Below, one piece after another: positions 1 to 11,454 of a stretch of DNA of 64,000 nucleotides (positions are counted from its first letter, which is position 1; every line of letters starts with the position of its first letter). The stretch lies in the NCBI GenBank assembly GCA_004194705.1, contig SADC01001204.1, forward strand, positions 1,240,001 through 1,304,000. The letters are read 5' to 3'. A program made the translations under genes and the position numbers. The stretch comes from Ditylenchus dipsaci. Taxonomy: Eukaryota > Nematoda > Chromadorea > Rhabditida > Anguinidae. The notes under the pieces were generated by a model. The model worked only from the letters and a program-made list of their open reading frames with translations. It did no database searches and was not told the origin of the DNA.

Positions 1-540
1 GCTTAATAAACTTTTTTTACTTTAAGACTTTTTGTCTGTTTGTTTGCCAAATATAGTTTATTCTGACTTTTTTTAAAACAAATTTCAATTATTTTATAAA
101 ATTGTTGTCGACCACATAACTAATTTTTCTATCCCCACTCGGTTTTTTTTTGAAAATTGAGCAAATCACTTTTTAAACTTGTTTTTCTGCTCAGCACGAT
201 CATTTCTGAACACTTTTTAAGCAAAAAAATTTGAAACTGTGTCAAAAATTGAGTCCACCGTTTGGGGGTAGGTGATCTGTTTAAGCTCTTTAGGGTCATT
301 CTTCGGTAATTCATCACATTTTTCTTGCCGAAGCTGCGCAAAAAAACTGCCTAAATGCATTTTCAATCAAGAATATTGCTCGGAATTATGTCATCTTATC
401 CCGACATACTTTAGACAAAAATTATTCAAAATGACTGCGGATGCATGAAAAAGTATGCATACTAAGCTTCTATATGCGGTAAGCCTCAGAAAGTGGGAAT
501 TTTTTTTAGTAAACTAATAATAAAATCGTCAAAAAGACAA

Positions 541-605
541 AGCTGACATTGGGAATCGAACCTACTAGCAATTTGGACCGATTGACGCGCTTTAGCACTA
601 CCCTA
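541..605 (-). repeat. Possible tRNA-like fragment
   Basis: The minus strand has TAGTAGGTTCGATTCCCAAT (B-box-like) and an upstream TAGTGCTAAAGCGCG. No complete cloverleaf is visible. Confidence 0.25.
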
Positions 606-1220
606 ATAACACTAATATAATATAAGTAACTTCATTTGAAAAAAATTAAAAAAGTGTGCCACGCGTATTCAAACGTGTGAAATTCTCGTTGTCGGCGACG
701 ACTATGGTCCTTTAAAAAGTGTCTAAAAATGTTTTTTTATCGTATTGAGCAAAAAAACAAGGTAAGGAGGAGATTTCGGGTCACTTAAAAAAATCCGAGT
801 ATGAGGGAAGGGAACTACGTAATTGCCGAAATAATCAGGTTATGGTTAACTATTTATAGTTTTTGCACGATTTTTGATTAGCAGCACAACTAGGAACTAT
901 AAAAATTATTGTTGTTTTTGGCACTGGTGTTAGAGGGATGCAGTCACGCACGAAAAACAAAGAATAGCAGACTAAAAATAGTGATTTTATTGCTGGTCTT
1001 CCTCTTTGATGTCCTTTTATTTTTTGCCACTGCAAATGATGCTTTTCATGTCGACTTAATTATTTTTCAGCGTAAGACTTAAGAGTGTAAAGACTTTCAA
1101 GTTTACTTAACTTTAAAAATCAATGCGAAACTACCACATTTTTGTCGTTTGCGCTGTTTTTTGTAATTTTTGTTGCAAAAGTTTATTGGTATTTGTTAAG
1201 CAAAATGTTTAATTTCACTA

Positions 1221-1676
1221 TACAGTCGACTCTTGTTAACATAATGGCAAAAAGTTCGTTACCGCCTTCGGTCTGACACTTTTCACCCAATTTTTTTTAA
1301 ATTCTTTTTTAAAGGGCCATTGCCGTCTCCGACAACGAGAATTTCAAATGTTTGAATTCGCGCGGGACAGTTCTCTTTCGTCTCGCACTTTACTCTTTTG
1401 ACTTGCTTCGAATGACTCAAAAGAGTGAAATGAAAGACGAAAGAGAACTGTCCCGCGCCAATTCAAACACTTGAAATTCTCGTTGTCGGGACGGCAATGG
1501 CCCTTTAAATCCCTTTTGAATTCCAAAATTCTTTTCTTTTGCAAAAACGATCGGCAAAATCGGAACCCTCGCGATATTTGGACCAGACTATCGAAAAAAG
1601 AAAGGTAAAAGACTTCGAAAATTGGGTTAAAAAGCGTCGGACCCAAGGCGGGAACGAACTTTTGCTATCAAGTTAA
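1221..1676. mobile_element. Pogo-like MITE, interrupted by a nested TTAA MITE
   Basis: Starts TACAGTCGACTCTTG. The interior carries the block shared with other copies (CGATCGGCAAAATCGGAA and a GTCGGACCC...GGGAACGAACTT arm). The 1309-1508 element splits it. The right terminus is decayed. Confidence 0.5.
1309..1508. mobile_element. TTAA MITE with AGGGCCATTGCCGTC ends, copy 1
   Basis: Inverted repeats of about 75 bp start AGGGCCATTGCCGTCTCC and are flanked by TTAA on both sides. The element is inserted inside an older pogo-like MITE (1221 to about 1676). Further copies lie at 40212-40452 and 51084-51279. Confidence 0.75.
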
Positions 1677-2049
1677 CGGAAGAGTCGTATGATAAATACA
1701 TGATTGGCATGGCAAAATTTGACGGAGTTTTGCTATATTTACATTCTTTTCAACAAATGCTTGATTTAGAATGGATTTGCACAATTCCTTAATAAAAAAT
1801 TTATTTGATTTGTAATAATAGCATTCTTTTCAACTTATTAGTCTCGTTTTTAATGTGAATTTCTGCTTATAAATAGAAAATTACCAGTATAAATAGAAGC
1901 TACAATGATTGCGAAAATTGAAAGGTTTTATATTTGTTGGCTTACTCATAGTCTCGAAGTTCGAATATTTTGCATTTCGAACACTGTACACTCTTTCCTA
2001 CGATTATATATCCGTCTTTGAAAAAGATAACAATTCAAAATTTTCCAAA

Positions 2050-2190
2050 TACAGTCGACTCTCGATAAAGCGGCACTTTAGAAAAGCATGATATGGCTGG
2101 CCGAAAAGGAAATTAGACAAAACTAACTCCCGAGAAACCGGCATCCCAAGCTGGTCCCCAGGGGTGACGGTTTATCGAGAGTGGACTGTA
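2050..2190. mobile_element. Pogo-like MITE (CAGTCGACTCTCG ends)
   Basis: TA-flanked; inverted ends TACAGTCGACTCTCGATA and TATCGAGAGTGGACTGTA-type, 141 bp. Confidence 0.7.
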
Positions 2191-3224
2191 GCGCAAAAAT
2201 TTCCACTTTTGTTCTGAATGGAAAAAACTTCTACCCATTTTATTGACTTCTCACAAGGTGATATCAACTTTTTAGAGTCAGAATTGCACAAGGAATCATT
2301 TAAAACATTTTTGCACCAAAATCGATTGAGAAAATTAGGTAGCTTGAGAAGATTTGACCCAACAAGAAAAGAGTATTTTTGAAGAGTAAGATGACATTTC
2401 GGACAGTTTTGAATTTCAGCTATGACTAAATATCACCACCTCCTTTGTGTGATAGCCCAAAGAATATTGGCTATACATTGGTGTATGAAATATTTGCAGT
2501 TGTAAGAAAAGTCAAGAGATATCGATCAAACCAATCAAATAAAAGCCTGAAAATGATGAATTTCGATCAACAAGCAGGTTTTTTAAGTAGGGTTTTGGCC
2601 TGCAACTCAGCCGCGGTAGTTATCCAACCGTGCGCTTGTGTGCCGTGTGGTTGGATAGCCAACAGCCTGAGCATCATTCTGATACCGAAATATCGTACAT
2701 AAAACATGAAATAAATAGGGTGTGCACCCAGGGGTATTTGAACCTGAGAGTTCAAAATATTCGCATCATGATGTGTACCCCTTTTAATCGTAATTTTTTT
2801 AGTTTAGCTTGTAAAAACAAAAACCATATATCGACCCTATATATCCATCCATCTACTCAGGTCACGCATTGCCCGACAACCAAAGCTAGACAGCCAATAC
2901 ATAAGGGGTGCCCCCCCCCACTTGGCACACATACAAGTGCAAACTTGGCACTAAGATCCTTGCTTTTTCTCCTTCACAAACAAATAGAATGCAGCGTTCA
3001 CTCATTTTATTAATTTATTTTTTGTGTACATGCTTTTTTTTTTTTGTTTTTTTTTAGAATAATTTTATGTATTTATGCTTGGAATTTGATGTAAATTTTA
3101 CATGGTTGTGCTAAAGAACACTGCTAAATAACTCTTATTATTCTACATTATGTGATACCTAAGATGAACGAAAAATACTCACGCAGTGCAGCTGTATAAA
3201 AAGACTTTTATTAAGCCTTAAGAC

Positions 3225-3360
3225 TAGAGATGGCCTCGGGACGGGACGGGAATCCCCCGTCCCGGAGGGATTTTAGGGCTTGTCCCGTCGCGGTGTCCCG
3301 TCCCGGAATTTTTTAAAGTAAATTTTGTCCCGTCCCGAAATAAGCCATTTGCCATCTCTA
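3225..3360. mobile_element. TA-flanked GC-rich MITE (GAGATGGC ends)
   Basis: TA then GAGATGGC at the left, GCCATCTC then TA at the right. The interior is built of GGGACGGGAC-type repeats and their complement. Related GGGAC-rich sequence occurs at 53930-54200. Confidence 0.55.
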
Positions 3361-4024
3361 CTTAAGACTTTTAAAAAGACTTTCATAAAAGACTTTTATT
3401 ATCTTATTTTTATCAGAATTTTTTATTAACATATGTTGTATGAAATATTATTGCCCAGAACGATCGAAAAATTTAAAAACCAAAGATGGGGCGTTTTGCC
3501 CCTTTTGTGACATACTTTGAGTTCGCGACTTTATTATTAATTGCTTTTAGCTTGCGTCCCGGCTTTTAAAAAAGTCAAAAAATCAGCGTAAATTTGAAAA
3601 ATGTCTCAAAAATGGCAGAAAGCTTACGCTGGATAAAGTTTACGTATTCACGAGTTTTATAGAAACGAATGAAAAATAATACACATGAAATATTATAGAC
3701 CCGAATTTCTAGCATCTGGAAGTTTTGAAAGGTTTGTGCAACATATGGGCAGGAGGAAAACTTTCTAAACTCACTTTTTGACGACGGATTTTTTTAGGAT
3801 AATTTAACATTGCCGAGAAGAACTGGTCTTGAAAGAATCAACTTATTCCGTCTTAGGTGGACATTTTTGAGACCGCTAAGTTTGTCTAAATTTTCCTTCC
3901 TTTTTGATATTCTTGACACTCATGGATTCCCAAGCATCTGCTAAACGTTCGAGAATATAAGGAATTATTAAATATTTTTCCGCAAAGAACCAGAAAATGT
4001 AAGTTCAAACTTTTAAAGGAGGGT

Positions 4025-4130
4025 AAAGCCGTTCAGGTTTTAAAATGCGGCATCGGCGGCGCAGTGGATATACTTTTGCTTTTTATGGCTCCAAATAGTG
4101 CGCAGGTTCGATTTCACATCTCTTTCTTTT
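4025..4130 (+). repeat. tRNA-derived SINE-like copy A
   Basis: GTTCAGGTTTTAAAATGCGG, then an A-box-like GGCGCAGTGGATA and a B-box-like GCAGGTTCGATTT about 45 bases later. It matches the copy at 13370-13465. Confidence 0.5.
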
Positions 4131-4652
4131 GCTAAATAGGCTGAAAATCCTGACGAGGGGGGGGGGCTAAAATGGCAAAAAGGTGAATAAGGCTGAAAAA
4201 ACTGAAAAAAGACTAAAAGAATTCTGTCGAGGGGATATAGCCCGGCATAAAAAGTCTAAAAAACAACAGGGTGGCCAAGGAAAAAAAACAAACCTTTGTG
4301 GAATAGAGCCAACAACTTTATGGTCTCTTCAAATTTGCTTTGCAAAAAAAAACTCTGCGAACAAATGTTCTCATTTTATTTCAGTTTTTTTATATATAAA
4401 CTTTGACAAATGAAATAAATGCAGGATATAAGTCGAATAGAAAGAGTGGTGGTCGAGATCTTGCGCCTCTAAGCACATTTAGAAACTGATACCTACTCTT
4501 TGATACACTTGATTCTTTTGCACAGCTAGTCTATGTTTGCACGAGTGTATACTTTTATACTTTTTCCATTAAAATTCATAATAAATTTTGTTTTCTTATA
4601 TCATGCAAAAATATGGTACAAAATTTAAAAACTGCTAGGTTGCGCTGAAAAT

Positions 4653-4987
4653 TAGGGTTGTCAATTAGAATTTTTTGAATTACGACCGGAAATTTCGAAT
4701 TTCGAGCGCTCAACTCAGGAAAAAATTTCACATTACGCTTTCGAATTTTGAGCACTCGAAAAAAGCTATAATTATCATTTGGAATCTCGAGCTACCGACA
4801 AAAATCGAGTTATAATTTGAAACTTACAGAACTCAAAAATCATGTATTGATCATGTGTAGTCTATACTGCATGGTTTTGAGTTTTTCACGATTAAACAAT
4901 GCCTTGTAGAGGCGAAATGTCGCTAAAAGACTCCGAATTTTGAATCAAGCGCTCGGCTCAAAAATTTCTAGCTTACAACGAACCCTA
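4653..4987. mobile_element. TA-flanked MITE, GGGTTGT-end family
   Basis: TAGGGTTGTCAATTAG at the left and CAACGAACCCTA at the right, with an imperfect inverted interior of TTCGA-rich repeats. Confidence 0.5.
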
Positions 4988-5198
4988 GTGAAAATGAAAG
5001 TCTTTATGAAAAAGCTGTTTACACATCCTTTTTACTTCCACTTTTTAAATCCTTGCACTTTTTATTTATTTGTTTTCTGTTATTATTCACTCTTAAAGTA
5101 GTTTCTTTTCAAAAATTATTTATAATTAAAATAAACATATTTATATTTGAACAGTTTGATTAGTCCTACGGGAATTTTAAAAACGTCATTTTTACATT

Positions 5199-5622
5199 TA
5201 GGGTTGTTAAGCGAAAAGCCGAAAAGCCGAAAAAATTTCGTCTAAAATAGCATTTTTATCTATGTTGAGATCAGTTTTTTTCTGTAAAGTGTCACATTAA
5301 AAGATAGCCCGGAATGTCAGCTTTCCAATGACACCAAGATTGCGTTAAGGTCATATAAAACCATGGATATTTATTTAAAAACATTTTCGGCCTGAAAAGC
5401 CGAAAATAAAAAAACTTTCGGCTTTTCAGGCCGAAAATGTTTTTAAATAAATATCCATGGTTTTTATATGACCTTAACGCAATCTTGGTGTCATTGGAAA
5501 GCTGACATTCCGGGCTATCTTTTAATGTGACACTTTACAGAAAAAACTGATCTCAACATAGATAAAAATGCTATTTTAGACGAAATTTTTTCGGCTTTTC
5601 GGCTTTTCGCTTAACAACCCTA
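5199..5622. mobile_element. 420-bp near-perfect palindrome, GGGTTGT-end family
   Basis: Arms of about 200 bp meet around a roughly 10-bp centre near 5410. Ends read GGGTTGTTAAGCG inward with TA on each side. The arms are almost identical, so insertion or arm homogenisation was recent. Confidence 0.8.
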
Positions 5623-8350
5623 TCGACAACCCTACATAAGAAGTAATAATTCATAAATTCAGTTGATTAACTTTTTTAAAAGTACGCAAACGACTGAAAA
5701 ACAAAGCTAAAAAGCTGCAGCAAAAGTTAACACGTAAAACCTGCAACATAACTTCAAAAAGTGTTGAGGCAAAAGTGCAGCTCAGCTTCAATATAACATC
5801 AATAATTCATTCAGAACAGGTCTGTGAAAATAATCCTCATCACTGCATCTGCAAATTCTTGCATGCTTCCACGTGGAAACGAACTTGTCTTATTAAATTC
5901 GTCCACATCTAAAATTACTTCCACTGCGCCATAAAAACACATTGGCTAATAGGCAAATTTTATAACTAATAATACCGATACAGAAATTTATTTGACTAAT
6001 TTAGTAAAACTCCACCAAAACCATCGTTATTTCCAGCTATTTTTCTGTTCTAAAGTCAATTACTTTATTTGTTTAACGAGACCACTTTGACAATTATTTA
6101 TATTCTTAGTATGCAAGACTTGGCTCTCAGTTTCCCCTTTTCTCTAATTTGTTCACCATTTATTTATTTATTCCAATGAATAATGCGGTTCTGGATGGTG
6201 GTGCTACTAGTTGATATTGTTGACTTTCTCGCCTCTGGCCTGTGCCTTCATCCTCTATACCCCCTTAATTCCTCTACTCTTTAGTCAGTTTTAGTCAACT
6301 TACCCTTACATATTTGACAACCCGAATCCAACTAACCTTTATGCCTTTTCCTGTTGCGCTCTCAAATTGCTGTTCTCATCTGTTGTCAAATAAACTTTGG
6401 ACTTTTAAATTATAGTACAACTTTTTAATATGGACATTTACAGTTTTTTTTGTCCTCAAAAAATGTGACGAGTCTCTAAAAGAAGTTTAAAATCAAGGCA
6501 CTTACATGCTGTTATTGTTTTTTTTTCGCCCATTTTTCTTTGTCGAAAATGTCTCTTTTCCAATTGTTTCAGAATAAAATGGGCTTTAATGAGCTTCAAA
6601 ATTTTTAAAGGGCATTTTTAGCTACTAAAAATTGTATTAAAATGTTAATGAAAAATAGCCAAACGACGCTGATGTATGACACAGCCACACCTTTTTTCGC
6701 TTGCTTGGATTTGAGATTTTTCCAGCTTTTTACTTTTTTCACTGAGTAGTGTTTCGCTTTTGCATTTCTATTTTTGAGGTAGCTTTTTTATTTTGCAAAA
6801 GCAATCTTTGTTCAGTTGTTTCTTTTATAATTAATTTTTCTCGATGGGAACTACTTAACTATGGATCTGTCATAAAAATGTGCTGGTCTTTTTGAATTTT
6901 TTTATTTTGACAGAATTAGAAATTCTTGTAATAATTTTTTTTGTTCAAATTCGATTATATTTAAGTTTTTCTATTTAATTTATTTATAAAATTAAATGCG
7001 TGTCAAAACATCACATAAGCATAGAACAATTTTGATACTCGAACAAAACATTCAACTTTTCTAAAGTGCTAAGCAGTGTTGTAAGTGACCCCGGTGCCAA
7101 AATTTTTGAAGTTAGTGCCATCTTCCTGAGCTGATGCTATTGCCGGAATTTTTCGAAGTTAGTGCCGGTGCCAAAATTTTAGATTCAATCAGTGGTTAGC
7201 TCACGGCACCGCACCGGTGCCAATATTTGCCCTTTTAAGCGGGCATATCTTTTTTCAGGCCCGATCCCTAATTTTTAGTTTGAAAGATCAATATGGTTTT
7301 AACTCCGGTTTTGTTTGCTGTCATGTCAAAAGCATGATTTTTGCGTGGGCTTCTAAGTTTACTCTGGCTGATTCCACAAGGAGAACCAGGCAAAAATGGT
7401 TTTTGACGTGATAAAAAAAACCCCGTGGTTCAAAGTGAATCGATCTGTCAAGACAGAAATTTGGGATTGGGCCTACGAAAAAGCTTTGTCAGCCCATCCC
7501 TTTATTTATTAAGTGATCTAATCAAATATTGGACCACCCTGTATTTCCTCAGCCATAATGCTGTGCAGAAGCAATCTTTGCTCAACTCTGTTTTCCATTT
7601 CCAAATTCGTTTTTCTAAACGGAACTCACTTCCATTTGGCCAGCCAATAACACGGCCATAACAAACTTGTGCTGCAGGAGCGCTAATGAACGAATAAAAT
7701 AGCAGACTCGATTAGTAGCAGTGATTAAGCGGAAATACTACTAGCACTACTACAACAAATTAAAAGCCTGCTTTTGACACTCCTACCTGATTACTGGGAA
7801 AGGCTGGATTCAGAAGAAGAGAAGGGCAACTACACTTCCACCTAACTATCTTCTTTTTCTTTTTGTAAAGATTGCTCAGCTTTGTCATCCCATTCCTTTT
7901 CACAAATACAAATGGGTGGTGGTGACACAAATTCACTCTTTTTAATTTAAATTTGAGCTAATAATGTCATTTACAGATAACCAGCACATTTTTTAAACTT
8001 ATTATATTTTTTAGAACTAATTTTTTTGTGTTGGAGGAAGTTTGTGTCAAGCAACTTTATTGACTTGGGGAGTGACTTGGCAAGCATTGTTATTTTAGAA
8101 GGGTGATATCATATGTCTTATGTCGTTTAGCTAGTTTTTGGATTGAGTTAAGTAGAAGTTTACTATTTGTAATAGAAGTAATGGAGCCCTTGAACCTGAG
8201 GGTTGCGGTCATACCGCGCCTCGAGAAACCGCAAAGTGGTGCGAAATTCTACCCGCAACTCAGCCTGTACAATTTACAGAATTTTCCACAATAATTCTGC
8301 ATAATTTGGCAAGATATTTTAATTTGAGCCGATTTATTAGCCGAGATTTA
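5623..8350. other. Gene-free stretch
   Basis: AT-rich sequence with no convincing exon. A decayed repeat with GTGCCGGTGCC units lies at 7085-7225, related to one at 51465-51600. Open frames near 7217-7660 show no motif. Confidence 0.5.
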
Positions 8351-8786
8351 TACAGTCAAACCTCGATTTAACGACCCTCATCTCAAGTTCGTTCCCACCT
8401 AGGGTCCGACACTTTCTTAAGCTGATTTTGAAAGTGCTTTGTCCGATCTGTTTCCACCGTCTGGTCGCAAAATTCGCAAGGATTTCGATTTTGCCGATCG
8501 TTTTTTAAAACCTGAAGTTTTTGCTTTTAAAATAACAAACCCTCGATTTAACGACCCTCTAATTTCAAAAGGGGTCGTTTGCTTTTTGTTTTAGGTTTTG
8601 CTTTTTAAATGCAAAAACTATTTAGTTTTTAAAAAACGATCGGCAAAATCGGAATCCTCGCGATATTTGCGACCAGAGTGTAGAAACAGAACTGACAAAG
8701 TGCTTTTAAAACCAGCTTTAACAAATTGTCGGACCCTAGGCGGGAATGAACTTGAGATGGGGTTCGTTAAATCGAGGTTTGACCGA
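8351..8786. mobile_element. Pogo-like MITE with shared internal block
   Basis: Begins TACAGTCAAACCTCG; ends ATCGAGGTTTGACC. The interior is an inverted pair of TTCGTTCCCACCTAGGG and CGATCGGCAAAATCGG blocks that recur at 9590-10160, 24600-24765, 29359-29760, 32284-33110 and 47363-47677. Confidence 0.6.
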
Positions 8787-9584
8787 AACAAGCTTAGATA
8801 AAGTAAGCAATTTAGATAATGCTTTAGAATGAATTGTGAGTTTACTTTGTTGGAATAATCTCGTATTTTTTGCCTTGCATACTGAATAAAAAAAAATCTG
8901 CATATTCTCCTTTTCTACTTTTCTATTCTCGTCTGACCAGTGAAAGCAGCAACAGAAGTTTTTTATGCTACTGTATGCCTGAGCATAATTACTGAGCAAT
9001 TTATTTTCCAAATTTAACCCTGAAAGAATCAAATTATTGCCTTAGTGGTTGTCTCTAAAATCTCAAACTCCAAAGTAGCTAATTCTAGTGGGTTGAGTGC
9101 AATGGGTGTAACCACCCGAAATAAAAAGTTCTCTTCTCGCCTTTCAACACAAACTTTCTAGTCCAGCAAAATCTGGGCAGAGACACCAACTTGGGCTAAA
9201 TAAAAAATGAAAAAATTAGAGCAAAGACAATTTTGGCTTGTTATCAGTCTTGGACGGCTGGGGCAGTCCATTAGCATACAAATTAGCTGGAGAAGAGTCT
9301 GCTGGTAGCAGTAGTTGTAGTAGTGTTAACTACTAATAGTAGCACTATTAGCAGCACTAATGCGGGGGCTAGCTAGCAGCACTTCATTTTGGCTAATTGT
9401 TATTTTTCACACTTCCGGTGTCTTCTTTAAGATCCCTTTCACCTTCTCATGCTTCTCCTCTTTTGTTCTGTAAATTTGGCTCTTCCTGGATTGGTAAGTT
9501 TCTTTCGTGGTCTAGGAACCCGTAATTTAACCAAACACCTGTTTAAATTTGCAAAAATTTTGATCCGGATCCACGAATCTGAAT

Positions 9585-10162
9585 CCGAATCGATATGACG
9601 ACACTTCTTCGAGTTCGTTTCTGCCTAGCGTCAAACATTTGTTTTACTCTGACTTTTGAAGTAAGTTGGTTGGTATAATCCGAAATATTGCAAGGATTTC
9701 GATTTTACGGATCATTTCTGCAAATGACCACAGTTTTGTCGTCATATGAGGGGTGTAGTTATATTAGGAACCACCTGGGTTGCCATTTTGCCTTTTTAAA
9801 CAGGCTTTGCCTTTTTTGGATGTTTCGCCCTTTTTTCTTGAAAATAAAAAAAAAGAAATTTTTGTTTCACCTACCTTTTTTCAAGAAACTTTTTACATTA
9901 AATGCCTTTTTTCAAGAAAATTCTATTTAAAATGCCTTTTTTTCACAGCCTTTTGCAAATCAGAGATGGCGACCCTGTGAACCACACAGACCTTATTGGC
10001 AAAACCGTGGTCATTTGCAGACAAGACCCGTAAAATCAGAATCCTTGCGATATTTCGGATTATACCAACCAAAGACAGCTGGCGAAAGATTTCAAAAATC
10101 AAAGTAAAAAAGTGTCTGACCCTAGGCGTGAGGGAACTCGTTATATCGGGCATCGACTGTAT
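9585..10162. mobile_element. Decayed pogo-like MITE
   Basis: Carries the same interior blocks (TTCGTTTCTGCCTAG...; AAATCAGAATCCTTGCG) and ends near ATCGGGCATCGACTGTA. The left end is degraded; a T-rich insertion lies in the middle. Confidence 0.4.
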
Positions 10163-10989
10163 TGTTTATTTTCTGAGATATGAGTAAAAGTTTTTCGCAC
10201 ATAATTTACGCAGAAAACATTTCAGTTGAAGTTTTCGCATTTTTTGATAACTTCAAAAAATGAAAATACAACCGAAATTAGCTTGTTTTTTTTTAACTTT
10301 ACCTGCCACTTGTTTGCAGAACCGCTATTCTTACGCCTCTTGATCTTTTTCTGGTTGGTTGCCTGTCTATAGGGAGTAAAACTTTTTTCCCATTTATCTT
10401 AAAAGGAGGAGTTGATAATACGTTGCTATTGTCCTAGTTTTTTTAATACATAAAAAACCGACCCGAGAAGTTTAATTAATTAACTCGCCAAACTTCCCAA
10501 GAAAATAAAAAAAACAAACAAGTCCGGAAAAGCAGTGAAAACACATAAACAGGGTGGCCCTCCGCTACCCAGAACAGCAACAATACTGTTGTGTGTCCAT
10601 ATTGGCTTCATCATTAGGGGCCAACTTAACCAGAAGAAGAAGACAAATCTGCTACTGGTGGTGGTGCATCCGCCTCAGCCCCATTACACACAATTCCATT
10701 CATACATAAGCAAGTGAGCAAGTTGGAGAACGGGGAAGGACTTGAATTAAAGCTTGCGTGAATTGGCTAAGTAATTTGAATGGGCAGAGCACTATAGCCA
10801 CAAAACAATCTGGAGGAAGAGAACTTCTCCGTCCATTATTGCCACTCCCGCACTCCAAACTTTCATTAAAGGCAATAGAAAGGTTCGAGTCAAATCCACA
10901 CATGCTACCCTTTCGGCCAAAATATTTGCTATTATTGTTGCCTAAGTCAGGAATAAACCTACGCAAAAATAGAAATTTGCAAAATATGA

Positions 10990-11065
10990 GTTCGTCATCA
11001 GTGGGAAACGAACCCACGAGAAATTACAGTAGGCCGACCTACTGCCACTAGACCACCCATGCAAC
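10990..11065 (-). repeat. tRNA-Gly-like sequence (SINE head or tRNA pseudogene)
   Basis: The minus strand reads GCATGGGTGGTCTAGTGGC, a hairpin CAGTAGG/CCTACTG, and GTGGGTTCGTTTCCCAC, like D-arm and T-arm. The acceptor ends do not pair, so it is not a functional tRNA. Confidence 0.4.
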
Positions 11066-11124
11066 ATGCTATCTAGCTATTGTATTAATTGTAATTGACT
11101 GAGAATCCCGTCTAATCAATAAAA

Positions 11125-11454
11125 ATGCCTGATTTATTTGGCTTTTTTGCAGCAACAGCAAGATCACTAGGCTCCTTATTCCCACTGCCTTATGCTGGCG
11201 GTCATCATCGTCGGAAGGCTGCAAATATATTTGGTGTAAATGCCTATATTTCTATTTGCGTTATTTTGATTTTCGCTGTGGACCAGACATCAGCCGCCAG
11301 TTCCACTTCCCTGATCATGGTACTGGGCGTGCTATTCTCCCTACAAAAGAGCATTTTCAATATCACTACCACTGCGGCGGATAATGACTCTTTGCCAATT
11401 AACCTGCTCTCCCGGGGATGCAGGTGGGCATTGCGTCAACGTCTGGTGAACTGA
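11125..11454 (+). CDS. Possible upstream part of receptor exon 1, frame-broken
   Basis: An open frame from an ATG at 11125 runs 109 codons and overlaps the receptor's ATG at 11418 in another frame. It holds two hydrophobic stretches ([23 protein letters not shown]) and an N-glycosylation motif (NITT). One extra G in the GGGG run at 11414-11417 would fuse it in frame with the receptor start, the same kind of break seen twice further down the gene. It could instead be 5' leader that is open by chance, with 11418 the true start. Confidence 0.35.
   Translation: MPDLFGFFAATARSLGSLFPLPYAGGHHRRKAANIFGVNAYISICVILIFAVDQTSAASSTSLIMVLGVLFSLQKSIFNITTTAADNDSLPINLLSRGCRWALRQRLVN

Noticed and set aside
10990..11065. 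Functional tRNA-Gly gene
   Set aside because: D-arm and T-arm look right but acceptor strands do not pair and the anticodon region folds into an extra hairpin.
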